Shown piece by piece: positions 32,087-41,099 of a stretch of 64,000 nt of DNA; within the stretch, counting starts at the first letter, position 1, and every line of letters starts with the position of its first letter. The stretch lies in assembly GCA_002633085.1 (NCBI GenBank), contig NSIV01000004.1, positions 62,001 through 126,000 on the forward strand, read 5' to 3'. The position numbers and the translations under genes are program-made. The stretch is from Curvibacter sp. PD_MW3 (GTDB lineage Bacteria; Pseudomonadota; Gammaproteobacteria; Burkholderiales; Burkholderiaceae_C). A model generated the notes under the pieces. That model saw nothing but the letters and a program-made list of their open reading frames with translations. It made no database searches and was not told where the DNA came from.

Positions 32087-33945
32087 ACCAGATCCAGCGC
32101 ATCCCAATAGGGAATGGACAGCCCGACCGCTAGCACACGCAAGGCGCATGACGCTAGGTTGAACCGAAGGAACAGCGGCTCATTGAACATGCGGCCTTTG
32201 CCATCCACCACCCGCAGCTGTGTGTAGGTACTGCTCTGGTAGGGGAAGAACCAGAGATCGGAGAACATCGCGGCCAGGAAACCAATGAGCCAGGGGTTGA
32301 TGCCGGTTGCCGCGGCCAGCGGCATGAGCAGGATGGCCGACACCACCATGCCGGCCGTGATGGGCAAGGCCAGGCGAACCACCAGCACCACCACCAGCTC
32401 GAGCAGGACCAGCCGGATGATGTCGTGCTGCAGCAAGTCGGCCATGCCGTCGATCCAGGGCTTGATCTGGTCCACCAGATGCAGATGCTCCATCACACCC
32501 GTCAAGCCCTGCAGCGACAGCAGAAAGAACACCATCGGCCAATCCACATAGTTCTGGAAATTCTTCTTGCTGACCAGGCCATACAGCAGCAAGGCCACCA
32601 GAATGAAGCCCCCCACCCAGGGCAGCGGAATGTGGTGCCAGGACACGCCTGCGGCCCCCAGCACCAGCAGGGCCAGCCCCATGAGGGTGAAGCGCTCCTC
32701 CGCCCCCAGCGGCCCCAACAAGGCCAGTTGCTGCCGTACCTGGTCCTTGGAGGCCGGCAAGGCCTGGCCAGGGCCGAAGAACAGGCGATCCAACACAAAG
32801 TGCCCGCCCGTGACCACCAGCGCGCACACCAAGGCGGCCACGAACCAGAACAGCCCCTGAAACTCGTCCTGCAGCTGTGTCGGCAGCATGGCAAACACGA
32901 TCAGGTTGGAGCTCTTGCTGGTCAGGAACATGGGCGACATGTTCATCGAACCCGCATAGGTGGCAGCCGCCAGCCGGGTGTGCGCCCGGCTGCCCGGCTG
33001 GACCCCGCCGGCGCTGCAGAAATCACGGTACAGCGGCAGCACCAGCGCCATGCGCGAATTGCTGGACGGCATGATGGGCGACAAGGCATAACCGGATGCC
33101 ACCAAAGCAAAGCCGTGCCAGAACGGCGTATCCGGCAACAACACGCGCATCCACAGGATCAGGCGGTACGACAGCCCGGAAGCCACCAGCACCCCGCCCA
33201 GCACATACACCGCAACGAACAGAATCAGCCCACTGGAGGCAAAACCGGACAACACCACATGGGCCGGCGCCAAGTCCACCAGCAGCATGGCCGCCATGGC
33301 GAACAGGGGTGGCACGAATTCATCCACCAGTGAAAACATCCACATGGCGACCGTTGCCGACAGGATGGCCAGGAACAGCATGTTCGGCAAGGCCCATCCC
33401 TGGTGGATGCCCAAACCCAACTGGAGCAGGGGCAGAAACAGCGCACAACTCCAGCCCCATACTTCGCGCCGCGACGTGCGGGCCGGCTGGCCAGAGGCAA
33501 TGGCGGTCGGCTCCGGCACGGGGGTGCCGCTGAGGCTGGCCAGCAGCGCTCTCTGAGCCGCTTGGGCCAGTGCCGGCATCTCGGCCAGCACCTCGAGCAA
33601 GGCACGCTTCGGCAACACGATCAGCACGGTGTCAGCGTCCGCACTGACGTCGCGTACGTACGTCGGTGCCCCAGCCAGCACTTCCTCACCCGCCAGGGCG
33701 ACCGAAGACGGCACGTCCCCGGACGGTGTCTGCACCACCAGCCCCCCCTGCAACACCAGCAGCAATTCGGCGGCCGGTGCGCCGGCCTGCACAACACGCT
33801 GACCTGCTGCCACGTGCCGGAGCTCGGCCGCCCCCAGCAGCCGCGCCAAGGTTCGGCCGGACAGGCGCGCAAACAGGGACTCGGCCTGAATTCGGGCGGC
33901 AACCGTGGCAACAGGGGTCTCTGGCAACTCAGATGGCAGATTCAT
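32083..33945 (-). CDS. SLC13/DASS-family permease with an N-terminal cNMP-binding-like domain
   Basis: A 620-residue fusion. Residues about 20-130 resemble a cyclic-nucleotide-binding (Crp-type) beta-roll: VVQAGAPAAELLLVLQGGLV, then a degenerate phosphate cassette LAGEEVLAGAPTYVRD. From about residue 170 comes a polytopic DASS/SLC13 transporter with its SNT-like motif as MPSSNSRMALVLP, and a second half with LPITAGMVVSAILLMPLAA. The family moves dicarboxylates or sulfate with sodium or protons. MNLPSELPE (33945) was chosen as start. Translationally coupled to the binding-protein gene. Direct gating of a secondary transporter by a nucleotide would be unusual; that is inference. Confidence 0.78.
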   Translation of the reverse strand: MNLPSELPETPVATVAARIQAESLFARLSGRTLARLLGAAELRHVAAGQRVVQAGAPAAELLLVLQGGLVVQTPSGDVPSSVALAGEEVLAGAPTYVRDVSADADTVLIVLPKRALLEVLAEMPALAQAAQRALLASLSGTPVPEPTAIASGQPARTSRREVWGWSCALFLPLLQLGLGIHQGWALPNMLFLAILSATVAMWMFSLVDEFVPPLFAMAAMLLVDLAPAHVVLSGFASSGLILFVAVYVLGGVLVASGLSYRLILWMRVLLPDTPFWHGFALVASGYALSPIMPSSNSRMALVLPLYRDFCSAGGVQPGSRAHTRLAAATYAGSMNMSPMFLTSKSSNLIVFAMLPTQLQDEFQGLFWFVAALVCALVVTGGHFVLDRLFFGPGQALPASKDQVRQQLALLGPLGAEERFTLMGLALLVLGAAGVSWHHIPLPWVGGFILVALLLYGLVSKKNFQNYVDWPMVFFLLSLQGLTGVMEHLHLVDQIKPWIDGMADLLQHDIIRLVLLELVVVLVVRLALPITAGMVVSAILLMPLAAATGINPWLIGFLAAMFSDLWFFPYQSSTYTQLRVVDGKGRMFNEPLFLRFNLASCALRVLAVGLSIPYWDALDLV

Positions 33946-34002
33946 GGTCTGGGCAAAAGGCAGATGGAAAATTCTAAGCGCGGCACCGGCACCAGAAACG
34001 AC

Positions 34003-34025
34003 AACGGCCAGCATGGCTGGCCGTT
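34003..34025 (-). terminator. Hairpin downstream of ychF
   Basis: AACGGCCAG (34003-34011), loop of five, CTGGCCGTT (34017-34025), a perfect 9-bp stem. On the minus strand it is followed only by a weakly U-rich GTCGTTTC. It is placed to end ychF transcripts. Confidence 0.55.
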
Positions 34026-34070
34026 GCGGCAACTACGTCCAGGGCAAAAGGCGCTGGAGCAGGTGGGTCA

Positions 34071-35162
34071 TCAGGCACTGAACAGGAAGTTCATCACATC
34101 GCCGTCCTTGACGACGTACTCCTTGCCTTCCGCGCGCATCTTGCCAGCATCCTTGGCGCCCTGCTCGCCCTTGCAGGCGATGAAGTCTTCAAAGGCGATG
34201 GTCTGGGCCCGGATGTAGCCCTTCTCGAAATCGGTGTGGATCACGCCAGCCGCCTGGGGTCCGGTATCACCCACATGGATGGTCCAGGCACGCACTTCCT
34301 TCACACCCGCCGTGAAATAGGTCTGCAGACCCAGCAACTTGTAGGCCGCACGAATCAGGCGGTTCAGGCCGGGCTCGGTCTGTCCCAGCTCTTCCAGGAA
34401 CATCTGGCGGTCGTCGTCGCTCATCTCCGCCATTTCGGCTTCCAGCTTGGCACAGATCGCCACCACCGGGGCATTCTGGGTCGCGGCGTAGGCCGTCAGA
34501 CGGTCCAGGAAAGGGTTGTTTTCAAAACCGTTCTCACTCACGTTGGCCACGAACATGGCCGGCTTGGCGGTGATCAGGAAAAACTGCTTCAGCAAGGGTT
34601 GATCTTCCTTGCTGAACTCCAGCGTGCGCACCGGCTTGCCTTCGTTGAGCGCCGCCTGGCACTTCTCCAGAATCGCCACCAGCTTGATCGACTCCTTGTC
34701 CCCCGATCGTGCCGTCTTGGTCACGCGGTGCAGCGCCTTCTCGACCGCCCCCAGGTCGGCCAGGCACAACTCGGTCTGGATCACTTCGATGTCCGAGATC
34801 GGGTCCACCTTGCCGGCCACGTGGATCACGTTGTCGTCTTCAAAGCAACGCACCACATTGACGATGGCATCGGTCTCGCGGATGTGCGCCAGGAACTTGT
34901 TGCCCAGGCCCTCGCCAGTACTGGCACCGGCCACCAGGCCGGCGATGTCGACAAACTCGACGATGGCCGGCACGATGCGCTCCGGGTGGATGATTTCCGC
35001 CAGCTGCTGCAGGCGCGGATCGGGCACCTCGACCACGCCCACATTGGGTTCGATGGTGCAAAAGGGATAGTTCTCCGCCGCAATGCCCGCCTTGGTCAGG
35101 GCATTGAACAGGGTGGATTTACCGACGTTGGGCAGGCCGACGATGCCGCACTTCAGGCTCAT
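34071..35162 (-). CDS. ychF: Ribosome-binding ATPase YchF (Obg-like)
   Basis: A 363-residue P-loop NTPase: G1 [19 protein letters not shown]3 [19 protein letters not shown], the NVSENGF segment in place of the usual NKxD, and the C-terminal TGS domain ([20 protein letters not shown], with FEKGYIRAQ). YchF binds 70S ribosomes and the 50S subunit and hydrolyses ATP rather than GTP. The gene appears monocistronic. A 19-base stretch of its coding sequence (VEVPDPRL region) is exactly complementary to part of its own upstream region. Confidence 0.95.
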   Translation of the reverse strand: MSLKCGIVGLPNVGKSTLFNALTKAGIAAENYPFCTIEPNVGVVEVPDPRLQQLAEIIHPERIVPAIVEFVDIAGLVAGASTGEGLGNKFLAHIRETDAIVNVVRCFEDDNVIHVAGKVDPISDIEVIQTELCLADLGAVEKALHRVTKTARSGDKESIKLVAILEKCQAALNEGKPVRTLEFSKEDQPLLKQFFLITAKPAMFVANVSENGFENNPFLDRLTAYAATQNAPVVAICAKLEAEMAEMSDDDRQMFLEELGQTEPGLNRLIRAAYKLLGLQTYFTAGVKEVRAWTIHVGDTGPQAAGVIHTDFEKGYIRAQTIAFEDFIACKGEQGAKDAGKMRAEGKEYVVKDGDVMNFLFSA

Positions 35163-35453
35163 GGAAATTCCTTAGAAATCATTAAACGATCGAACCCGAG
35201 GGTGCGTGATCGAGGTGCCCGATCCGCGTCTGGGGCACGATGCCCCGGCTCGATCAACCCAGGCCAGGACAAGGCATTTCTGCAACGTTTGCCCTCGATT
35301 GGCCAGGAAAACTAGGCCAATTGTACTAATCGGCGAATCCTTGCTTCGCCGCCCGAGCACGACCGCCGGGCCGGCCTCCCGGTTGTGCCGCCGCAATAGA
35401 CTATGGGCAGATATGGCATGACGCCCCACCCGAGCCACCAACAAAGCCCTTCC
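35163..35453. other. Structured intergenic region between ychF and the Bug-family gene
   Basis: No gene is supported here. It holds a TGATCGAG/CTCGATCA outer stem (35207-35256) enclosing GGGGCA-CGA-TGCCCC (35232-35246), and a separate ATTGGCC/GGCCAAT pair (35298-35321). Bases 35210-35228 are the exact reverse complement of 35014-35032 within ychF. It may be the ychF leader or contain a small RNA. Confidence 0.5.
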
Positions 35454-36434
35454 ATGCCCCTCTCTCGCCGCCGACTCTTGACGCTAACGGGTAGCCTCTT
35501 CACCCTTTTCTCTGCACAGGCCCAACCGGTTCCCCTCTGGCCCACCAAGCCTCTCAAAATCGTCGTGGCCTACCCGCCTGGCGGGGTCAGCGATGTCATC
35601 GCCCGGGCCCTGGCCGAACAGCTGGCGAGCCGGCTCGGGGTTCCCGTTTTGGTGGACAACAAAGCCGGCGCCAGCGGCTCATTGGGAGTTGGTCTGGTTG
35701 CCAAGTCGGCACCCGACGGCTACACCCTGGCGTTCTCGGCCATCTCCCCGCTGACGCTCAGCCCCCATCTTGGCAAATCAGCGTTCGACCCGGTCAAGGA
35801 CATTGCGCCCGTCGCCAGCGTGATGTACTCGCCCGTCCTGATTGCCGCCACCTCGGCGCTGAAAGAAGGCGACCTCAAGAGCTTGCTGGCCACAGCTCGC
35901 GCCCGACCTGGCGCCGTGCGCTGGGCGACCTCCGGGCCGGCCTCGCTGGGCCATGTCGTGCTGGAGCAGATTCGTGCTGCAGCCCAGCTGGACATCACCC
36001 ACGTTCCTTACAAGGGCGGTGGCCAGCAGATCACCGATGCGCTGAGCGGTCAGTTTGAAGTGCTGTCAGTCAACACGTCTTCGGCCGTCCTGCAGCACAT
36101 CCAGACAGGCAAGCTGCGCCCATTGGCTGTGGGGTCTCCTGCCAGATTGAATAACCTGCCCACGGTTCCGACACTGGCCGAACTGGGTTATCCAGCCGCC
36201 AACCTGAGTTCTCACTTTGGAATCCTGGCGCCGGCAGGCACACCCGCTTCCGTCGTCACCCGGTTGAATGGCGAGATCAACGCGATTCTGTCCACGCCCG
36301 CCATGCGCGAGCGCTTGTTGGCCGCGGAATGTGTAGGAGAGCCGACCAGCCCCACCGAATTCGCCGGGCTGATCACCGCCGAATCCGCCAGCATGGCGCG
36401 CATCATCCGCGACGCCCATATCAAGGCGGAATAG
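35454..36434 (+). CDS. Bug-family (tripartite tricarboxylate transporter) substrate-binding protein
   Basis: A 326-residue periplasmic protein with a Tat-like signal (SRRRLLTLTGSLFTLFSAQAQ). The Bug/TctC fold is shown by PLKIVVAYPPGGVSDVIARA, NKAGASGSLGVGLVAKS with PDGYTLAF, HVPYKGGGQQITDALSG, and the C-terminal PTVPTLAELGYP. Such orphan binding proteins are very numerous in Burkholderiales and bind carboxylates or amino acids; the ligand cannot be read. No TctA or TctB gene is nearby. ATG 35454 is preferred for signal length; ATG 35418 is in frame, and neither has a clear ribosome-binding site. Confidence 0.85.
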   Translation: MPLSRRRLLTLTGSLFTLFSAQAQPVPLWPTKPLKIVVAYPPGGVSDVIARALAEQLASRLGVPVLVDNKAGASGSLGVGLVAKSAPDGYTLAFSAISPLTLSPHLGKSAFDPVKDIAPVASVMYSPVLIAATSALKEGDLKSLLATARARPGAVRWATSGPASLGHVVLEQIRAAAQLDITHVPYKGGGQQITDALSGQFEVLSVNTSSAVLQHIQTGKLRPLAVGSPARLNNLPTVPTLAELGYPAANLSSHFGILAPAGTPASVVTRLNGEINAILSTPAMRERLLAAECVGEPTSPTEFAGLITAESASMARIIRDAHIKAE

Positions 36435-36462
36435 GACTGGCAACGCCCGGCTGGGCTGCGCG

Positions 36463-37377
36463 TCAGTCGAAGCGAAAGTCCGCCGCCACCGTCTGCCCGA
36501 CGCGCAGCACCGTATCCACACCCGCCAGCACGATGGCGTTCATGCCAAAGGTCACCGCGCCATTCAGCCGCGCATCGCGCCGGTAGGCCTGCAACGTATC
36601 GCTGACTTCCGGGCTGCTTTGTGCCGTGGCCGGGTCGATATTGGGAATCGGACAGCGCGGGCAGGGCTTGACGGGCTTCAGGACCACCTCACCCTCGCCG
36701 GTCGCGATACGCAAGGTGTCGAGCCGATCCTCGTCATGCGCCTCCGGCCCAGCCAGCACGATATTCGGCCGGAACCGCTCCACCCCCACCGGCGCATGGC
36801 CGGCGGCCTGCAGGCGGACATTGAATTCGTCGAGCGAAGCCTGGCCCAGCACCAACAACGGAAAGCCGTCACTGAACTGGTTGAGCGCTTCCACGCCGCC
36901 GGTCCACTTCAGGCTGGAAAGGCGTTTGTGCTCCGGATCGAAACGCACCAGACGAAACCTGGCCGCTTGGGCCGCGGGCAGCCCCTGGTCGGACAGCGAC
37001 AGAAAATCGGTGAACCACTGGGCTGCGACATCGCCCATGTCATAGGCCGGCACCTCGTCGTCCCAAACGCGTACCCGTGTCGGCTGCTCCACGGCATCGA
37101 CGGCCAGATGCAGCGCCAGCATGCCGGGCGCGCGCAGCGCCAGCTCCGTGCCGCCGCGCTTGAATTGCGGCTGCACCAAGGCCAGACGCGGCTGTTCGCG
37201 CTGCGACACAAAACCGCCCTGCGCATCCACCACCATCCAGGCACGGTCGAGGTCGAACCCGGTCTCGGTCAGCACTGCTTCCTGCAACTCGATGCCTGCG
37301 CAGGATTTGACCGGGTACACGAACAGTTGCGTTATGCGGGCCTGGACATCGCCCGGGCTGACAGTCGATTCACTCAC
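36463..37377 (-). CDS. MOSC-domain protein (YcbX/mARC-like)
   Basis: A 304-residue protein with the MOSC N-terminal beta-barrel domain (ITQLFVYPVKSCAGIELQEA, DLDRAWMVVDAQG) and a MOSC domain with RFRPNIVLAG and the conserved Cys in KPCPRCPIPNID, the candidate molybdenum ligand. Relatives reduce N-hydroxylated compounds using molybdenum cofactor with an electron partner. E. coli YcbX carries a fused ferredoxin; none is fused here. It starts with GTG at 37377. It is divergent from the UbiH-like gene with a 79-base gap. Confidence 0.88.
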   Translation of the reverse strand: MSESTVSPGDVQARITQLFVYPVKSCAGIELQEAVLTETGFDLDRAWMVVDAQGGFVSQREQPRLALVQPQFKRGGTELALRAPGMLALHLAVDAVEQPTRVRVWDDEVPAYDMGDVAAQWFTDFLSLSDQGLPAAQAARFRLVRFDPEHKRLSSLKWTGGVEALNQFSDGFPLLVLGQASLDEFNVRLQAAGHAPVGVERFRPNIVLAGPEAHDEDRLDTLRIATGEGEVVLKPVKPCPRCPIPNIDPATAQSSPEVSDTLQAYRRDARLNGAVTFGMNAIVLAGVDTVLRVGQTVAADFRFD

Positions 37378-37456
37378 TTGGCAGGATCCCCATGGTTATT
37401 GGAATGGAATTGACATTCGACAGGATCGATTCTGCCCTGCCTTCTACAATGCTCAG

Positions 37457-38569
37457 ATGGCTCTTCCCCTGGATGTTTGTATTCGTGGCAGCGGCATCGT
37501 GGGCCGCACGCTGGCCCTGTTGCTGGCGCGCGAGCGCCTGCGTGTCGGACTGGTGGAAACCCCAACCCAACCCAATGCCCCCGCCGATGTACGCGCTTAC
37601 GCCTTGAACCGCGCTTCCAAGGAATTGCTCGACGCCTTGCGCTGCTGGCCCTCGCCTCAGGCGGCCACCCCGGTCACCCACATGCAGATCTGGGGCGACC
37701 GCGGCGGCGAAGTCAATTTCGACGCCAGCGAACTCGGCGCCACCGCATTGACCTGGATCGTCGATGTCCCGGTGCTGGAGGCGCAACTGGCGCAGGCAGT
37801 CGGCTTCCAGCCGCAGATCGAAGTGCTGACCGCTCCGGCACCGGCAAAACTCACCGTGGTCTGTGAAGGCCGTGCCAGCAGCACACGCGCCGAGTTCGGC
37901 GTTGACTTCCAGGTCACCCCCTATACCCAACACGCGCTGGCGGCCCGGATCCAGTGCGAGAAACCGCATGGCCAGAATGCACGCCAGTGGTTTTCCAACG
38001 GCGACATCCTGGCGTTCCTGCCCATGGGCGGCGAACAAGGGAACTCTGTCGCAATTGTCTGGTCTGTCTCTCCTGAACACGCTGCCCGCTTACAGGCAAC
38101 CAGCCCGGACGATTTCTGTCACGAGTTGGAAGCTGCCAGCGGACACGCCTTGGGCCAGTTGACGCTGATCAGCGAACGCCGGCTCTGGCCCTTGCAAAAA
38201 GCGCAGGCGCAGCAATGGACGGGTCAGGCGGCCTGCGGCGCCTGGGTGCTGGCCGGCGATGCCGCTCACAACGTGCACCCGCTGGCCGGCCAGGGCTTGA
38301 ACCTGGGGCTGGCCGATGTGGCGGAACTGGCCAAGACGCTGCGCGAACGCGATTACTGGCGCGACGTGGGCGATGCCAAGCTGCTGCGTCGTTATGAACG
38401 AGCCCGCAAGGCCGGCATGCTGGCGCTGGATACCGGCATGGATGGCCTGCAACTGCTGTTTGCCCGTGAAGGGGAAGCCTGGCGCACCCTGCGCAACTGG
38501 GGCATGAACACTGTGGAGCGCAGCGGCCTGCTCAAGCAATGGCTGACCCGGCAGGCCATGGATTTTTGA
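37457..38569 (+). CDS. UbiH/UbiF/VisC-family FAD-dependent monooxygenase
   Basis: A 370-residue flavoprotein hydroxylase with the FAD-binding Rossmann start VCIRGSGIVGRTLALLLARE and the second FAD motif GDAAHNVHPLAGQGLNLGLAD. This group hydroxylates the ubiquinone ring during ubiquinone synthesis; which position cannot be told from sequence alone. The substrate half is shorter and more diverged than in E. coli UbiH. MALPLDVC at 37457 is the first Met before the fold; upstream sequence overlaps the divergent MOSC gene. A thiol-disulfide isomerase gene follows 32 bases later. Confidence 0.85.
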   Translation: MALPLDVCIRGSGIVGRTLALLLARERLRVGLVETPTQPNAPADVRAYALNRASKELLDALRCWPSPQAATPVTHMQIWGDRGGEVNFDASELGATALTWIVDVPVLEAQLAQAVGFQPQIEVLTAPAPAKLTVVCEGRASSTRAEFGVDFQVTPYTQHALAARIQCEKPHGQNARQWFSNGDILAFLPMGGEQGNSVAIVWSVSPEHAARLQATSPDDFCHELEAASGHALGQLTLISERRLWPLQKAQAQQWTGQAACGAWVLAGDAAHNVHPLAGQGLNLGLADVAELAKTLRERDYWRDVGDAKLLRRYERARKAGMLALDTGMDGLQLLFAREGEAWRTLRNWGMNTVERSGLLKQWLTRQAMDF

Positions 38570-38601
38570 ACAACGCGACGTGTCGCATGGAACGGATGAT
38601 G

Positions 38602-39312
38602 ATGAATGCTCTGAAAACCCTGCTGGTCAGCACTTGCGTCTTGGCCAGTATCGGCGTCCAGGCCCAGGAAGCGGTGATCCGCAAAAACCTCACTGAACGC
38701 ATCCCGCAACTGCAGAAGATCGACGAGATCAGCAAGACCCCGGTCAACGGCCTGTACGAGGTCCGTGTCAACGGCACCGACATTTTTTACACCGATGCCG
38801 ACGCCAACTACCTGATCCAGGGCAACCTGATCGACACGCGCCAGCGCCGCAACCTGACCGAAGAGCGCATCGACAAGCTGACCGCAGTGAACTTCGACAC
38901 CCTGCCGCTGAAAGACGCCTTCACCGTGGTGCGCGGCAACGGCAAGCGCAAGGTGGCCGTGTTTGAAGATCCGAACTGCGGCTATTGCAAGCGCTTCGAA
39001 CGCGATCTGGACAAGGTCACCAACGTCACGGTCTACACCTTCCTCTACCCCATCCTCAGCCCGGACTCAGCGGAAAAGTCGAAGAACATCTGGTGCGCCA
39101 AGGACAAGGCCAAAGCCTGGCAGGACCACATGCTGCGAGACCAGCCGCTCCCCGCCGCCAGCTGTGACGTCTCGGCCATAACCCGCAACCTGGAACTGGG
39201 CCGCAAACACAAGATCACCGGCACACCGACCCTGATCTTTGCTGACGGCTCGCGCGTGCCGGGCGCCATCAACGCCCAGCAGATCGAGAAATATCTGAAC
39301 GAGACCCGCTAA
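38602..39312 (+). CDS. dsbC: Periplasmic thiol:disulfide isomerase DsbC
   Basis: A 236-residue exported protein: signal peptide LLVSTCVLASIGVQAQ, an N-terminal dimerisation domain (VNGLYEVRVNGTDIFYTDAD), and a thioredoxin domain with active site CGYC (C126, C129, in EDPNCGYCKRF) and cis-Pro loop TGTPTLIFADG. A second Cys pair, C167-like in NIWCAKDK and ASCDVSA, matches the structural disulfide of DsbC. It reshuffles wrong disulfides in the periplasm. Several Met codons cluster at the start (38587, 38596, 38599, 38602). It is followed 11 bases later by the M61 peptidase gene. Confidence 0.93.
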   Translation: MNALKTLLVSTCVLASIGVQAQEAVIRKNLTERIPQLQKIDEISKTPVNGLYEVRVNGTDIFYTDADANYLIQGNLIDTRQRRNLTEERIDKLTAVNFDTLPLKDAFTVVRGNGKRKVAVFEDPNCGYCKRFERDLDKVTNVTVYTFLYPILSPDSAEKSKNIWCAKDKAKAWQDHMLRDQPLPAASCDVSAITRNLELGRKHKITGTPTLIFADGSRVPGAINAQQIEKYLNETR

Positions 39313-39323
39313 GCCAGCGCCGC

Positions 39324-41099
39324 ATGTCCAAAGACTTAGCCCCCGCCCTCATCCACTACCGGGTGGAGGTTGCCGACCTGCATGCCCACCTGTTTCGCGT
39401 CACGCTGACCATCGCGCAAGCGCAGGCACAGCAGCGCGTGTCGCTGCCCGTCTGGATTCCCGGCAGCTATCTGGTGCGTGAGTTTTCCAAAAATCTGCAA
39501 CGGTTGCAGGCACGGCGAGACGGCCGGCTGGTCGCCGTGCAGCAACTCGACAAGTGCAGCTGGCAGATCGACTGCGCGCCACAAGACCCGCTGGTGCTGA
39601 GCTACGAGATCTATGCGTTCGACAACTCGGTGCGCACCGCCTGGCTCGATGCCACACGCGGCTTTTTCAACGGCACCAGCTTGTGCCTGCGCGTCGAAGG
39701 CCAGGAAGACACCGTTCACGAACTTGAGCTGGTCGCCAGCCAGGCCATCGCCAGTTGGTCTGTGGCCACCGGGCTGCCCCCGCAGAAGATCAACCGACGC
39801 GGCTTCGGCAGCTACCGTGCCGCCGATTACGACGAACTGGTGGATTGCCCGGTAGAGCTGGGGGAGTTCTGGAATGGCACGTTCACTGCTGGCGGTGTAC
39901 CGCACCGCTTCGTGGTCGCCGGCGCGCCGCCGAGTTTTGACGGCGAACGATTGCTGGCCGACACACGCAAAATCTGCGAGGCGGAAATCCGTCTCTGGCA
40001 CAGCACCGACACGGGCAGACGGCACAAGGCGCCGTATCGCTGCTACCTGTTCATGCTCAACGCCACCGATGACGGCTATGGCGGCCTGGAGCACCGCAAT
40101 TCGACGGCGCTGATTTGCACCCGGCGCGACCTGCCGCGCCTGGGCGCCAAACCCGGAGACGGCTACACCACCCTGCTGGGATTGATCAGCCACGAATACT
40201 TCCACACCTGGAACGTCAAACGCCTGCGCCCGGCCGAATTTGCGCACTATGACTACGCGCAAGAAAACTACACGCAACTGCTCTGGTTCTTCGAAGGCTT
40301 CACCAGCTACTACGACGATCTGCTGCTGCGCCGCGCCGGCCTGATCGACAACGCGACCTACCTCAAGCTGCTCAACAAGACCATCAACCAGGTGATGCAA
40401 ACGCCGGGGCGCACCGTGCAATCGGTGGCACAGGCCAGCTTCGACGCCTGGGTCAAGTACTATCGGCAGGACGAAAACACCCCCAACGCCACCGTGAGCT
40501 ACTACAGCAAGGGCGCACTGGTGGCGCTGTGCCTGGATCTCACCTTGCGCGCCGAAGGGCCGCATACGCTCGACGAGGTGATGCGTGCCCTGTGGCAGCG
40601 CTGCCAGGGTGGTCCGATGTCTGAAAACGACCTGTTGCAAGTACTGCAGGACATCACGGGCCGCTCCTACGCCCGAGAGATCAAACGCTGGGTACACACC
40701 ACGATCGAACTGCCGCTCAAGGAACTGCTGGAGCGCCACGGCGTGGCGATTCAGGAAGATCCGGCCCAACTGGCACAGCAGCTGGGCTTACGCGTGGCCG
40801 AGGGCACAGCCATCCAGATCAAGACCGTGCTGCGCGGCGGTGCTGCCGAACGGGCGGGCCTGGCCGCCGGCGATGAATGGCTGGGCGTGGAAGTAGGCAG
40901 CGGCAAGACCCACAGCGGCTGGCGCCTCACCAAGCTCGACGACCTGCCGATTTATGCCGGCGCGCACCCCAAGGTCCAGGCCTTGGTGGCGCGCGACAAG
41001 CGCCTGTTGAAGCTCACGCTCAACCTGCCGCGCGGTGTGACCACCTGGCGCCTATCGGTGCGCGACCCGCAGCTCATCGAGCGCTGGCTCGCAGCCTGA
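39324..41099 (+). CDS. M61-family metallopeptidase with C-terminal PDZ domain
   Basis: A 591-residue protein with an N-terminal beta domain (YRVEVADLHAHLFRVTLTI, WIPGSYLVREFSKNLQ), a gluzincin catalytic domain with HEYFH (H290, E291, H294) in SHEYFHTWNVKRLRP and the third-ligand Glu in WFFEGFTSYYDDL, and a PDZ domain near the end (GTAIQIKTVLRGGAAERAGL, AAGDEWLGV). This matches the glycyl-aminopeptidase group. No signal peptide is seen, so a cytoplasmic site is likely. Its stop codon abuts the stop of convergent paaK (TGATCA). Confidence 0.9.
   Translation: MSKDLAPALIHYRVEVADLHAHLFRVTLTIAQAQAQQRVSLPVWIPGSYLVREFSKNLQRLQARRDGRLVAVQQLDKCSWQIDCAPQDPLVLSYEIYAFDNSVRTAWLDATRGFFNGTSLCLRVEGQEDTVHELELVASQAIASWSVATGLPPQKINRRGFGSYRAADYDELVDCPVELGEFWNGTFTAGGVPHRFVVAGAPPSFDGERLLADTRKICEAEIRLWHSTDTGRRHKAPYRCYLFMLNATDDGYGGLEHRNSTALICTRRDLPRLGAKPGDGYTTLLGLISHEYFHTWNVKRLRPAEFAHYDYAQENYTQLLWFFEGFTSYYDDLLLRRAGLIDNATYLKLLNKTINQVMQTPGRTVQSVAQASFDAWVKYYRQDENTPNATVSYYSKGALVALCLDLTLRAEGPHTLDEVMRALWQRCQGGPMSENDLLQVLQDITGRSYAREIKRWVHTTIELPLKELLERHGVAIQEDPAQLAQQLGLRVAEGTAIQIKTVLRGGAAERAGLAAGDEWLGVEVGSGKTHSGWRLTKLDDLPIYAGAHPKVQALVARDKRLLKLTLNLPRGVTTWRLSVRDPQLIERWLAA

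Noticed and set aside
35190..35200. T-arm-like GGTTCGATC on the minus strand, suggesting a tRNA gene
   Set aside because: The flanking bases do not form a T-stem, and no D-arm, anticodon arm or acceptor stem can be drawn.
35206..35421. Small rightward open frame starting MIEVPDPRL, resembling part of YchF
   Set aside because: Only about eight residues match, because of the 19-base inverted repeat; the rest has no similarity to a known protein and no ribosome-binding site.
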